From an uncultured Bacteroidaceae bacterium (GTDB taxonomy: Bacteria > Bacteroidota > Bacteroidia > Bacteroidales > Bacteroidaceae), in contig CAJGCU010000033.1 of assembly GCA_904501945.1 (NCBI GenBank), forward strand, positions 1 through 20,797: a stretch of DNA of 20,797 bases, in the 5' to 3' direction. Shown in pieces: positions 1-8,753 of the stretch. Made by a program: the position numbers and the translations under genes. Each line of letters starts with the position of its first letter. Positions within the stretch are counted from its first letter, which is position 1. Under the pieces are notes generated by a model. That model was not told the origin of the DNA. It made no database searches and was given only the letters and a program-made list of their open reading frames with translations.

Positions 1-1200
1 CTGATCGAACATATCTGGACGACCATCAAAAGCATCACCGCCACAAGGAACTGTTCCTGCCAAAAGAAGCGACACAATCGAAGTGGTCTGCGCGCTATCC
101 AATGCGATGCTTGAAGCATTAGAGGTTTTCACAACCATCTGGTTGACTTTATTGGCTACACGAACCTTATCAATCTTTGTTGCCTTAACAAAAGCCTTGA
201 CAATGTTCTTCATATTACTGCCTCCTCCAGTAATGACGATGCCTGCAAGAAGCTTTCCACTGTAGTCGGAATTGATAATCTGGTTGCTGATATTTGCCAC
301 AATCTCGCTGATTCTTGCCTCAATGACATTCTTAATTGTTGCCACATCTATCTGACGACCATCCGTTGTCGTATAAGACTGATTCTCTGATTCTTCCAAA
401 GCATCAGATTCTCTGCAAGCATCTCCATACTTCAGTTTCACCTCTTCTGCTTCAGCCTCATCGATAGGAAGTGTAGACAAGTCTTTGTTGATATTATTGC
501 TTCCTAGCGGAATGGTTACCAAATAACGAACAATATTATTCTTATACACAACAAGCGTCGTTGTTTCCGCTCCTAAGTCTATCAACGCACATCCGGAACG
601 CTTTTCGGCATCAGTCAGCACATTATTGGCCAATTGAAGTGGAGAAATCAATTCTTCAACAACATCAACATTTGTGTTCGCAAATACGGTCTCGATATTT
701 GCACGAAGATTGTGTTTTGCTATCACATCAAGAAATTCACCTTCAATGTTTGTACCCATCACGCCAACAGGATCAGCAATAATGCTTGAATCCACAACAA
801 ATTCTTGTGGATAATTTTCCAGCATTTCATAATCGCTGAAAGGAATTTCGCAACTTTCCTGACGGATTGCGTCAATTACATCATTGGTAATATAACTTTG
901 AGTCAAGAGATTTCGTTTAATCACACACTTATAAGAACGCACCGACTGACCACCAAGTCCAACATAAGCACGCGTTATTTTCGTCTTGAGCACTGACTCA
1001 AGTTTGGTTATGATGTTGTTAACACTCTGATATGTTTTCTCAATGTTATAAACGACACCTCGTCTCACGCATCCAGAGGTTTTTTCCTCTGCATAAGCGA
1101 GAATCTGCATCGTTCCATCTTTCTTTTTACCAGCGATACCAGAGATCTTAAAAGAACCCAATTCTATCGCTACAATGAAATCTTTATCAGAAATAGCCAT
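1..1200 (-). CDS. ftsA: Cell division protein FtsA (partial, C-terminus beyond the window)
   Basis: FtsA is the actin-like ATPase that tethers FtsZ to the inner membrane and recruits later divisome proteins. The minus-strand frame is open for 400 codons from an ATG at 1200 to the window edge. The N-terminus (FIVAIELGSFKISGIAG, about residues 8-24) is the first phosphate motif of the actin/Hsp70 fold. ALIDLGAETT is the second phosphate motif, and IVITGGGSNMKNI is the adenosine-binding motif near the end of the visible part. The inserted 1C subdomain lies in between, as usual for FtsA. The C-terminal membrane-targeting helix lies off the window. The gene starts 35 bp after the ftsQ stop and is the last visible gene of the dcw operon; ftsZ should follow. 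Identification is firm from motifs plus context. Confidence 0.96.
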   Translation of the reverse strand, partial: MAISDKDFIVAIELGSFKISGIAGKKKDGTMQILAYAEEKTSGCVRRGVVYNIEKTYQSVNNIITKLESVLKTKITRAYVGLGGQSVRSYKCVIKRNLLTQSYITNDVIDAIRQESCEIPFSDYEMLENYPQEFVVDSSIIADPVGVMGTNIEGEFLDVIAKHNLRANIETVFANTNVDVVEELISPLQLANNVLTDAEKRSGCALIDLGAETTTLVVYKNNIVRYLVTIPLGSNNINKDLSTLPIDEAEAEEVKLKYGDACRESDALEESENQSYTTTDGRQIDVATIKNVIEARISEIVANISNQIINSDYSGKLLAGIVITGGGSNMKNIVKAFVKATKIDKVRVANKVNQMVVKTSNASSIALDSAQTTSIVSLLLAGTVPCGGDAFDGRPDMFDQ

Positions 1201-1235
1201 ATATGTTATACTTTAAATTTTTCAACACAAGATAT

Positions 1236-2009
1236 TTATCTCTCCTTTTGGGTACAGATAATCTGATTTTCGTATTCAAGATTCACTCTCGCATACTTAT
1301 TCCAGCCTACTGTATCTATCGCCTTATCATAGAAAATTTTGAGTTTGCGAAGTTTTTTCTGAAACTCATCAATAGAGCCCAGATAAACGATGTGGTCGCC
1401 CACTCTCGGAACCAATTCCACAACTCGTTTCCCTTTCTTATTCTTCAACACATAGATCTGCTCTATCTGGTTATTCCAAAACGCATCATTTTGCAAGAAC
1501 TGTCCAAATTCAGCCAAATTCGTACTGGCGTATTTATCATCAATGTCGCCTGAAGCAACAACGAGATTCACGACATTACCATTATTAGGGATAATTTTGC
1601 CTGCCGCGTCAACAAAGAATCCGTCACGTCCATCAGGAGCCACGAAAACCACTGGAACTCTTTGCTTTACCTTCACATACAGCTTACCTTTGGCGGACTT
1701 ATAGCATTCCACTTCTGACACAAACTCGTTTTCGCGGACAACCTCTTCTATCTTCTTCGTATTAACATCCTTCATCAGCATCCCCTTGGGATACACCTGT
1801 GCTTTTTTCAACAGTTCCTCAACATCTTTTTTATTAAAGAACAACGTATTTACATCCTGATTCACAATCATTTCCACATCCTCACAGATTTCTTCCTCAT
1901 CAGGATGTGACAGGAACAGCATCGCGTAAACCATATATGTCATTATGCAAAGAGAGAACAATGACACAAAAACTATCTTCAGAATTTTAGCAACCTTGGC
2001 TTTTTTCAT
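1236..2009 (-). CDS. ftsQ: Cell division protein FtsQ
   Basis: FtsQ is a bitopic membrane protein of the divisome that links early (FtsA/Z) and late (FtsL/I/W) proteins. The 257-aa product has a short basic cytoplasmic tail (MKKAKVAKILK), one transmembrane helix at about residues 12-33, and a periplasmic part. That part begins with a POTRA-like segment (VNTLFFNKKDVEELL, about 53-67) and continues into the beta domain (RVPVVFVAPDGRDGFFVDAAG). Sequence identity within this family is always low, so the call rests on topology, the POTRA/beta layout and position between murC and ftsA. The ATG at 2009 follows an AAAGGTGA ribosome-binding site and lies 17 bp after the murC stop. Length is normal for Bacteroidales FtsQ. 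Confidence 0.92.
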   Translation of the reverse strand: MKKAKVAKILKIVFVSLFSLCIMTYMVYAMLFLSHPDEEEICEDVEMIVNQDVNTLFFNKKDVEELLKKAQVYPKGMLMKDVNTKKIEEVVRENEFVSEVECYKSAKGKLYVKVKQRVPVVFVAPDGRDGFFVDAAGKIIPNNGNVVNLVVASGDIDDKYASTNLAEFGQFLQNDAFWNNQIEQIYVLKNKKGKRVVELVPRVGDHIVYLGSIDEFQKKLRKLKIFYDKAIDTVGWNKYARVNLEYENQIICTQKER

Positions 2010-2026
2010 ATCAAGTTCACCTTTTT

Positions 2027-3424
2027 TTACACAACCTGCCCATTTTCGGCACTTTGTTCCGAAAGTATATTCGCAATCCTCGGCACATATTCTTCTATAT
2101 CGCCAGCTCCCAACGACATCAGCACATCAAAGTTTTTCGTTTTTGCCACATCTAGAATATCTTCTTTACGAATGAGATACTTTTCTATGCCTGGCCGTAA
2201 ATTGTCATAAATGAGTTGGCTGCTCACACCTTCTATCGGCAATTCACGTGCTGGATAAATGTCGCACAAATAAACACAATCAAGCAACGAAAGCGCAGCA
2301 GCAAATTCCTTATAGAAATCTCGCGTACGAGTGTAAAGATGCGGCTGAAAAATGGCTGCTATCTTCTTGTCTTGATAAAGCCCCCTCACAGACTTCACAC
2401 TCTGCTCAATCTCATTGGGGTGATGCGCATAATCACTAAGGAACACCATCTTATCTGTCTTGACCTTGAAGTCGAAACGACGGTCAACACCAGCAAAGCT
2501 CTTCATTCCCTCACGAATTTCATTCTCATCCACGCCATTCAGAATAGCCAAAGCCATAGCTGCAATACCATTGTCAATATTGATGCTGACTGGCACACCT
2601 AACTGAATATTTTTTATCATACCCGATGGATGGACAAAGTCAAACACGATTTCTCCCCCTCCTATACGAATGTTCTCTGCATGGAAATCGCCAGATTCTC
2701 GCGAATATTCATACACATTCACGCCTTCTTGCACATCAGCCTTCATCTCCAAACCTTTGTGGATAATCAATGCGCCGCCTGGCTGAATCAGCGTCGTGTA
2801 TTTGCGGAAACTTTCCAAATAAGCTTCTTTCGTTCCATAAATATCCAAATGGTCGGGATCTGTTGCCGTAATAACCGTCATATAAGGACGGAGCCAATGG
2901 AATGAGCGGTCGAACTCATCTGCTTCAATCACGACATAGTCACTTTCGGAAAGAATATAGTTTGTTCCGTAATTCTTTGATATGCCACCAAGAAAAGCAT
3001 TGCAATCCACCTTGCTCTGATGTAGCAGATGTGCCGCCATAGTAGAAGTAGAAGTCTTGCCGTGTGTTCCTGCCACACAAAGCCCCTTGTGCGACTGCGT
3101 CAAGAATCCCAGCACCTGCGCACGTTTCTGTATCTCGAAACCATGTTCGCGGAAATACACCAATTCCTTGTGAGTAGCAGGGATAGCTGGAGTATACACC
3201 ACCAATGTACTATTTTCCTGCTTGAAACAGTCTTCTATTGTGTCAACATTCTCCTCATAATGGATTTTCGCCCCTTCTTCAATCAGCCGTTCTGTCAGTT
3301 CGCTTGGCGTCTTGTCATAACCGCCCACATTATACCCCTTTGTCAGGAAATAACGCACCAATGCGCTCATACCAATGCCACCAGCGCCAACAAAATAAAC
3401 AGACTTTATCTCCTTCGACTGCAT
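2027..3424 (-). CDS. murC: UDP-N-acetylmuramate--L-alanine ligase MurC
   Basis: MurC is the cytoplasmic Mur ligase that adds L-alanine to UDP-MurNAc using ATP, the first peptide step of peptidoglycan synthesis. Visible motifs are the N-terminal nucleotide fold (YFVGAGGIGMSALV, about residues 10-23), the ATP P-loop GTHGKTSTS (about 119-127), the central-domain EADEFDRSF, TATDPDHLDIYG, and SDYAHHPNEI in the C-terminal domain. The product is 465 aa from the ATG at 3424, close to the family norm. That ATG forms a TGATG overlap with the murG stop, which indicates translational coupling. A GTG codon directly in front (3427) would add one residue, but the ATG is preferred. It sits between murG and ftsQ, the standard Bacteroidetes order. 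Confidence 0.98.
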   Translation of the reverse strand: MQSKEIKSVYFVGAGGIGMSALVRYFLTKGYNVGGYDKTPSELTERLIEEGAKIHYEENVDTIEDCFKQENSTLVVYTPAIPATHKELVYFREHGFEIQKRAQVLGFLTQSHKGLCVAGTHGKTSTSTMAAHLLHQSKVDCNAFLGGISKNYGTNYILSESDYVVIEADEFDRSFHWLRPYMTVITATDPDHLDIYGTKEAYLESFRKYTTLIQPGGALIIHKGLEMKADVQEGVNVYEYSRESGDFHAENIRIGGGEIVFDFVHPSGMIKNIQLGVPVSINIDNGIAAMALAILNGVDENEIREGMKSFAGVDRRFDFKVKTDKMVFLSDYAHHPNEIEQSVKSVRGLYQDKKIAAIFQPHLYTRTRDFYKEFAAALSLLDCVYLCDIYPARELPIEGVSSQLIYDNLRPGIEKYLIRKEDILDVAKTKNFDVLMSLGAGDIEEYVPRIANILSEQSAENGQVV

Positions 3425-4560
3425 CACTTCTTCTTGTTTTTATACTCTATTGCCAACTTATAAACTTCTTCTGCTATCACATCGGCCGAATTGTGGAAAG
3501 CGAGCTTTTTCACATTCTCACTCAATGACGCCAGCTTCGCATCGTCCTCAATTGTTCTCAATACCGTAGTGATTAACGCATCTTTCGCATCTTTATCTGC
3601 AATAAAAATGGCCGCATCCTTCGTTGAAAGCGCAAGGGCATTCTTAGTTTGATGGTCTTCTGCCACATTGGGCGAAGGAACAAGGATACAAGGCTTACCC
3701 AACAAACATAGCTCAGATATAGAACTTGCTCCAGCACGACTTACAACAATATCGGCTGCGGCATAAGCATTGTCCATGCTACCAATAAAATCCATCACCT
3801 TCATGTTAGGAACATCCTCCTTCTGAGTTAACGCTTCCGCAATGTCCTGGCTGTAGTATTTTCCTGTCTGCCAAATAAACTGGGCATCACTTTTACGGAT
3901 TTCATCCAAATGCTTCAAGACACTTTCATTCATTGTCTTTGCGCCGAGGCTTCCACCAATCACCAAAACGGTTTTTTTATTTGGCTCTAATCCAAAGCTC
4001 AACCTAGCTCCCTCTTTCGTCATCTTTGTCTCAAGCAAATTCTGACGCACAGGATTTCCCGTCATAATAATCTTATCCGCAGGGAAGAAGCGCTCCATTC
4101 CGCTATATGCCACACACACCTTTTGAGCTTTTTTCCCAAGCGACTTGTTGGTTACGCCCGCATACGAATTCTGCTCCTGAATCAGGCACGGAATACCCAT
4201 TGCGTAAGCCGCATTCAAAGTTGGAGCAGACGCGTATCCGCCAACACCAACCGCCACTTGAGGTTTGAAATCGCGAATGATATTTTTCACCATCTTCTTG
4301 CTCTTCAAAAAGTCGAGCATCACCAGTATATTTTTCGGACTCCACAGCGGACGAATAAGTCCGCGTACCGGGAGACCTAAAATTTTGTACCCTGCCGCAG
4401 GAACACGCTGCATCTCCATACGCCTTTCAGCACCCACAAACAAAATTTCAGCCTCAGAATGCTGCTTCTTAATAGCATTAGCTATTGATACCGCAGGAAA
4501 GATATGTCCACCTGTTCCACCGCCGCTTACAATCACTCTTAAAGGTCTATTTTGTTCCAT
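3424..4560 (-). CDS. murG: UDP-GlcNAc:lipid I GlcNAc transferase MurG
   Basis: MurG is the peripheral membrane GT-B glycosyltransferase that converts lipid I to lipid II at the inner face of the cytoplasmic membrane. The 378-aa product starts with the glycine-rich loop GGGTGGHIFPA (residues 13-23), then EQNSYAG (129-135), a second glycine loop IGGSLGAKTMNE (201-212) and the UDP-GlcNAc-binding signature SRAGASSISEL (274-284). These features are complete and in the normal order. The gene is separated from ftsW by 119 bp, the largest gap inside the cluster. That gap carries a good Bacteroidetes-type promoter, so murG, murC, ftsQ and ftsA may also be transcribed independently of mraZ. Its stop overlaps the murC start by one base. 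Confidence 0.98.
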   Translation of the reverse strand: MEQNRPLRVIVSGGGTGGHIFPAVSIANAIKKQHSEAEILFVGAERRMEMQRVPAAGYKILGLPVRGLIRPLWSPKNILVMLDFLKSKKMVKNIIRDFKPQVAVGVGGYASAPTLNAAYAMGIPCLIQEQNSYAGVTNKSLGKKAQKVCVAYSGMERFFPADKIIMTGNPVRQNLLETKMTKEGARLSFGLEPNKKTVLVIGGSLGAKTMNESVLKHLDEIRKSDAQFIWQTGKYYSQDIAEALTQKEDVPNMKVMDFIGSMDNAYAAADIVVSRAGASSISELCLLGKPCILVPSPNVAEDHQTKNALALSTKDAAIFIADKDAKDALITTVLRTIEDDAKLASLSENVKKLAFHNSADVIAEEVYKLAIEYKNKKK

Positions 4561-4586
4561 GCTTTTCTGTCATTAATTTCAATGAG

Positions 4587-4617
4587 CAAAAATACAAATA
4601 AATAACGGATTTTCAAA
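4587..4617 (-). promoter_or_regulatory. Predicted internal Bacteroidetes-type promoter upstream of murG
   Basis: On the minus strand a TTTG box (4614-4617) is followed after exactly 19 bp by TATTTTTG (4587-4594). This matches the -33 TTTG and -7 TAnnTTTG consensus recognised by the primary sigma factor of Bacteroidetes. The predicted transcript start lies near 4580, giving a 5' leader of about 20 nt before the murG ATG at 4560. It sits in the longest gap of the cluster. The elements are seen directly; activity is inferred. Confidence 0.6.
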
Positions 4618-4679
4618 CATAAAAGCACACAAATTCTTGTTCTCGTTCACAAAAAATCAGTTCTTCGACCTTTTTGCCT

Positions 4680-6014
4680 TTAAGACATTGCTCCATCCGT
4701 ATAATATTCACTTGTTTCCCCATCAGGAACGGCCTCTACCAAAGGTGCTTTCTGTTCCTTCTTCTTAACATAACGGCTCACGCTAAGAATCACACCGATA
4801 TAAAAACTTGTTATCAAAATTGATGTACCTCCCTTACTAATCAGTGGCAAAGGCTGTCCTGTCACAACACCAGGGAAGACTGCTACAGACATATTCACAA
4901 ACGCCTGCAAAACAATCATGATACCAAACCCCAACACAAGAAAAGCGGGGAAGAAAGTCGGGCACCTCATCGCAATTCGTCCCACTCTAATCAGCAAAGC
5001 CAAATAAAGGAAGGCTACAAAAACTGCACCAAAGATTCCCAGTTCCTCGATGATAATAGCATAGATGAAATCCGACTCAGCATGCTGTAAAAAGTCTCGC
5101 TGTATAGAATTACCAGGCCCTAAACCAATGAGATTAGAATTAGCAATGGCAATGAAAGCATACGTTTTCTGTGAATTTTCATCATTTAGAAACTTCTTTG
5201 CATCAACCTTTTTTTCTCCTTCGCTTTCTGGTTTTTCATACGACTCAAACATACGATTAACACGATGCTTCACCGTCACGACACGCTTCAAAGCACGATT
5301 CTCCTTCAAGGTCTTATCCGGAATAACCAAAGCTACCATCACAACCAAAACGCCTGCAGCAAAAAGAGAAAGAAAACCTTTAAACATCAAATCCTTAGGC
5401 ACATGGCCAACAAACATCATGATGATGACAACAAGCATCAACATCAAGGCTGTTGAAACATTATCCATAAAAATCAAGCCGCAAATAATGATGGCAGCAC
5501 CACCAACAATGGCAAAAGCCAAATACCGCTTCCCCTTTATCGCACCCACAATCTTCCGTTTTTTACCATTTACAATGTCCTCTCTCTCGGCCTGCGTTTT
5601 TGCAAGCACCACAGCCGCTGTCATCAGAAGCGCCGCTTTTGCCAACTCGGAAGGCTGAAAGCTGAAAGAGCCCACTTTAATCCAACGATTGGTTTCATTC
5701 AACTCAGCACCGCCACCCAGCACAGCCGCATACAGCAGCAAGCAAATAGCAGCCGGCAGCAATATAAACGGGAACAGCATGAACCACTTACAAGGAATAC
5801 GATGAACCACCAAGATGACGATCAGTCCAACCAGTAAAAAACCAGCCTGACTCACCATCGTACCCCAGTGAGTTCCGCCATCGAAGGTCAATCGGCTTGA
5901 AGCGCTATACACCTCAACCAACGAAATCATACAAAGGAAAAAGTATATCATCCACACTCCCTTGTCGCCTTTAAAAAGGTTACCCCCAAACAGGGCATTC
6001 ACTAACTTTCCCAT
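4680..6014 (-). CDS. ftsW: Septal peptidoglycan polymerase FtsW (SEDS family)
   Basis: FtsW is the multi-pass SEDS glycosyltransferase that polymerises lipid II at the septum together with its partner PBP (FtsI). From the ATG at 6014 the product is 444 aa. It has about ten hydrophobic segments and the family signatures NRWI (about 109-112), SFQPSELAK (118-126), the ESDFIYAIIIEELG stretch whose Asp (about 315) matches the essential catalytic aspartate of SEDS enzymes, and GQPLPLISKGGTS (386-398). A hydrophilic Glu/Lys-rich loop (about 255-282) precedes the catalytic segment. A TTG three codons upstream (6023) is a possible alternative start, but the ATG with GAAAG in front is preferred. Position between murD and murG separates it from the elongation paralogue RodA. 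Confidence 0.95.
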   Translation of the reverse strand: MGKLVNALFGGNLFKGDKGVWMIYFFLCMISLVEVYSASSRLTFDGGTHWGTMVSQAGFLLVGLIVILVVHRIPCKWFMLFPFILLPAAICLLLYAAVLGGGAELNETNRWIKVGSFSFQPSELAKAALLMTAAVVLAKTQAEREDIVNGKKRKIVGAIKGKRYLAFAIVGGAAIIICGLIFMDNVSTALMLMLVVIIMMFVGHVPKDLMFKGFLSLFAAGVLVVMVALVIPDKTLKENRALKRVVTVKHRVNRMFESYEKPESEGEKKVDAKKFLNDENSQKTYAFIAIANSNLIGLGPGNSIQRDFLQHAESDFIYAIIIEELGIFGAVFVAFLYLALLIRVGRIAMRCPTFFPAFLVLGFGIMIVLQAFVNMSVAVFPGVVTGQPLPLISKGGTSILITSFYIGVILSVSRYVKKKEQKAPLVEAVPDGETSEYYTDGAMS

Positions 6015-6129
6015 ATCTTTCAAACATTAAAATCCTATCTATCCACTGCATCTCAAAACCCGTCCAAACATATCCATCAGGAACTCTGCACCTCTTCGGA
6101 AGTTCTACAATGAAGACTCCACAAGTAAA

Positions 6130-7461
6130 TTAAAGGCGTCTTACACACTCCTTGAACTGCTCGCCACGATCTTCCATATTCTTAAACAAGTCAAAACTTG
6201 CACAGCAAGGACTCAGCAGAACCGTGCTGCCAGGTCTTGCCATTTTGAAACACTCATCCACGCAATCTTTCATGCTACGCACATCTGCAATCGGGATGCC
6301 GAAACCATCAAATGCTACATGCAGTTTCGAATTATCCACACCTAAAAAGACGAGCCCAATACACTTTTCTCTGACAAGTTCAAATATCTCCGAGTAATCG
6401 TTTCCCTTATCCTTTCCTCCAAGAATCAGCACAGTAGGAGTACGCATACTGTCAAGCGCATACCAGCAGGCATTGACATTGGTTGCCTTAGAATCATTCA
6501 CAAACTCCACACCACGTACTCTAGCCACCTTTTCCAAGCGATGCTCCACGCCCTCGAATGTCTTCAATCCCTCACGAATCTTATCATTGCTAACCCCTGC
6601 CAAATCTGCCGTTATGCCAGCAGCCAAAGAATTGTAGAGATTATGCTTTCCACATAGCGCCAGTTCCTCTTGTTCCATATTGAAAGGAACCGGACCCTCA
6701 ATCACGTACTCTTCTTCATCCACATAGCCTATCACGCTGTCGCTCTTAAACTCGCTGAACGGGCACAACTTAGCCTTAATATTATACTTTCTCAACTCTT
6801 CCGCAACAATCGGGTCGTCATTCCAGAAGACAAACGCATCTTGCTCTGTCTGATTCCGAACAATACGCATCTTTGAATCCACATAATTCTGCATATTGAA
6901 GTCGTAGCGGTCAAGGTGGTCAGGCGTGATGTTCATCAACACAGCTATATCAGCCTTGAAGTCATACATATTATCCAACTGGAAACTGCTCAACTCTATC
7001 ACATAATAATCGTAATTATTCTCAGCCACCTGAAGAGCAAGGCTACTTCCGATATTGCCGGCCAATCCTACATTATACCCAGCCTTTTTCAGAATATGGT
7101 AAATGAGAGATGTAGTTGTCGTTTTACCATTACTTCCAGTTATACAAATCATCTTCGCCTGAGTATAACGACCTGCAAACTCAATCTCAGAAATAATGGG
7201 AATATTTTTTCTTTTTATTTTTTGAACAACAGGAGCCTCATCAGGGATTCCTGGACTTTTGATTACCTCATCCGCATTTAAGATAAGTGCCTCTGTATGA
7301 GTCCCCTCTTCCCAAACAATACCATATCCGTTCAAAAGTTCCTTATACTTGTCTTTTATCTTTGACATATCACTGACAAAGACATCAAACCCTTTCTTTT
7401 GGGCCAGCACAGCAGCGCCTACACCGCTCTCCGCAGCCCCCAGCACAACAATCCTTTTCAT
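6130..7461 (-). CDS. murD: UDP-N-acetylmuramoyl-L-alanine--D-glutamate ligase MurD
   Basis: MurD is the cytoplasmic Mur ligase that adds D-glutamate to UDP-MurNAc-L-Ala. The 443-aa product has an N-terminal Rossmann fold (MKRIVVLGAAESGVG), the ATP P-loop TGSNGKTTTTS (about 108-118), ELSSFQLD and NITPDHLDRY in the central domain. The C-terminal domain carries FVNDSKATNVNA, LILGGKDKG and LLSPCCASFDLF, all typical of MurD. The open frame extends 18 codons further upstream, but the ATG at 7461 is right for three reasons: homologues start at the Rossmann strand, it forms a 4-bp ATGA overlap with the mraY stop, and the upstream stretch lies inside mraY. The gap to ftsW downstream is 115 bp. Confidence 0.97.
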   Translation of the reverse strand: MKRIVVLGAAESGVGAAVLAQKKGFDVFVSDMSKIKDKYKELLNGYGIVWEEGTHTEALILNADEVIKSPGIPDEAPVVQKIKRKNIPIISEIEFAGRYTQAKMICITGSNGKTTTTSLIYHILKKAGYNVGLAGNIGSSLALQVAENNYDYYVIELSSFQLDNMYDFKADIAVLMNITPDHLDRYDFNMQNYVDSKMRIVRNQTEQDAFVFWNDDPIVAEELRKYNIKAKLCPFSEFKSDSVIGYVDEEEYVIEGPVPFNMEQEELALCGKHNLYNSLAAGITADLAGVSNDKIREGLKTFEGVEHRLEKVARVRGVEFVNDSKATNVNACWYALDSMRTPTVLILGGKDKGNDYSEIFELVREKCIGLVFLGVDNSKLHVAFDGFGIPIADVRSMKDCVDECFKMARPGSTVLLSPCCASFDLFKNMEDRGEQFKECVRRL

Positions 7462-8717
7462 CTTATCTTCAATGTTATTAGTGTTATAGCAGCAAGCAAA
7501 ATAGTCACAATCCAAAATCTCGTTGTAATCATCGACTCAAACAGCAATCCATGAGGTCGCTTAATAAGGTATTTCACCCCATCTTCCATTTTGTGACGAT
7601 AGTGGTCATGGAACGGCGCTCTTTTAAACACTCTCCATTTCTGCCCTCTCGCATTTCCTTTCTTAGCATACGCGACCTGAAGCATTACCGACACGCTTTC
7701 CATCAAGAAGATACCACACAAAATAGGAAGCAACAGCTCCTTGTGGATAATAACTGCCGTAACCGCTATCACTCCACCAATGGCAAGGCTTCCCGTATCA
7801 CCCATAAAGACTTTTGCAGGATAAGCATTATACCAAAGAAATCCAACCAAAGCACCCACAAAAGCACACAAGAAAACCACAATCTCTTCTGAGCCAGGTA
7901 TGTACATCACATTCAGATAACTTGCAATTTGAATATGTCCACTTACATAAGCCAAAATTCCTAACGTCACTCCTATGATAGCTGAATTACCTGCACACAT
8001 GCCATCCATTCCATCATTCAAGTTAGCGCCATTGCTCACAGCCGCAATGACAAAAGTTGTCACAAGCACAAACAAAATCCACCCACAAGCTCGTTTCGTC
8101 TTTCCATCTTTCACGAAATCAAACACTTCATAATAATCAATATTATTATTCTTAAAGAACGGAAGCGTCGTCACTGTACTTTTTCGAGCTTGACTTTTAT
8201 GATACACTTCAACTTTATCACCAATCTCACGTTCAACATTTTCACGCACAACAGCATCAGGACTCAGCCACAACGTCAAGCCTACACACACACCAAATGC
8301 CAGCTGTGCCAGCATTTTCCATCTCGGAGCCAGTCCATCTTTATTACCGCCAAGCTTTATTTTATCATCTAAAAATCCTATAATCCCGAAAAAGGCGATA
8401 GTCGCAATCAGCAGAACCATATAAACATTATCCAACCGCCCCATAAGAAGAGCTGGAACAAGCACAGCCGCAAGTATCACCACACCACCCATTGAAGGGA
8501 CACCCTTTTTCTGCACCCCATAAGGATCTATAGCTGCATCTCGAGCTTCTTCGATGTGGTTTTTCCTGCGCATATATTTGATAAAAAATTCACCTGCAAT
8601 CAGCGAGATAATCAATGACATTATCAGCGATGTCAACGCTCTGAAAGACACATAACTAAACATTCCTGCGCCAGGAATATCTAAACTGTCTAAATATCCA
8701 AACAACTCGTATAACAC
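7458..8717 (-). CDS. mraY: Phospho-N-acetylmuramoyl-pentapeptide-transferase MraY
   Basis: MraY is the polytopic membrane enzyme that transfers phospho-MurNAc-pentapeptide to undecaprenyl phosphate, making lipid I. The 419-aa product carries the family motifs: FLDDK (115-119, metal-binding Asp pair), NGANLNDGMDGM (229-240), FMGDTGSLAIGG (304-315) and a histidine loop RAPFHDHYRHK (366-376) in place of the proteobacterial HHH motif. It is about 60 residues longer than the E. coli enzyme because of a hydrophilic insertion at roughly 152-210, a feature I associate with Bacteroidetes MraY. The start is a GTG at 8717: no in-frame ATG lies close upstream, and the N-terminus MLYELFGYLD matches what I recall of Bacteroidetes homologues. 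It overlaps murD by 4 bp and follows murE by 36 bp. Confidence 0.97.
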   Translation of the reverse strand: MLYELFGYLDSLDIPGAGMFSYVSFRALTSLIMSLIISLIAGEFFIKYMRRKNHIEEARDAAIDPYGVQKKGVPSMGGVVILAAVLVPALLMGRLDNVYMVLLIATIAFFGIIGFLDDKIKLGGNKDGLAPRWKMLAQLAFGVCVGLTLWLSPDAVVRENVEREIGDKVEVYHKSQARKSTVTTLPFFKNNNIDYYEVFDFVKDGKTKRACGWILFVLVTTFVIAAVSNGANLNDGMDGMCAGNSAIIGVTLGILAYVSGHIQIASYLNVMYIPGSEEIVVFLCAFVGALVGFLWYNAYPAKVFMGDTGSLAIGGVIAVTAVIIHKELLLPILCGIFLMESVSVMLQVAYAKKGNARGQKWRVFKRAPFHDHYRHKMEDGVKYLIKRPHGLLFESMITTRFWIVTILLAAITLITLKIR

Positions 8718-8753
8718 GTCTCTTGATATTTTTTTATTTCTATTTACTTCATA

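Noticed and set aside
5065..5658. Long plus-strand ORF (197 codons) opposite ftsW
   Set aside because: It is antisense to well-conserved ftsW codons, and its translation is low-complexity (Lys/Thr/Ala/Ser-rich) with no recognisable domain. A shadow ORF.
6065..6072. TATGTTTG -7-like box in the murD-ftsW gap
   Set aside because: It matches TAnnTTTG, but no TTTG or TTG lies at 19-21 bp upstream, so promoter support is insufficient.
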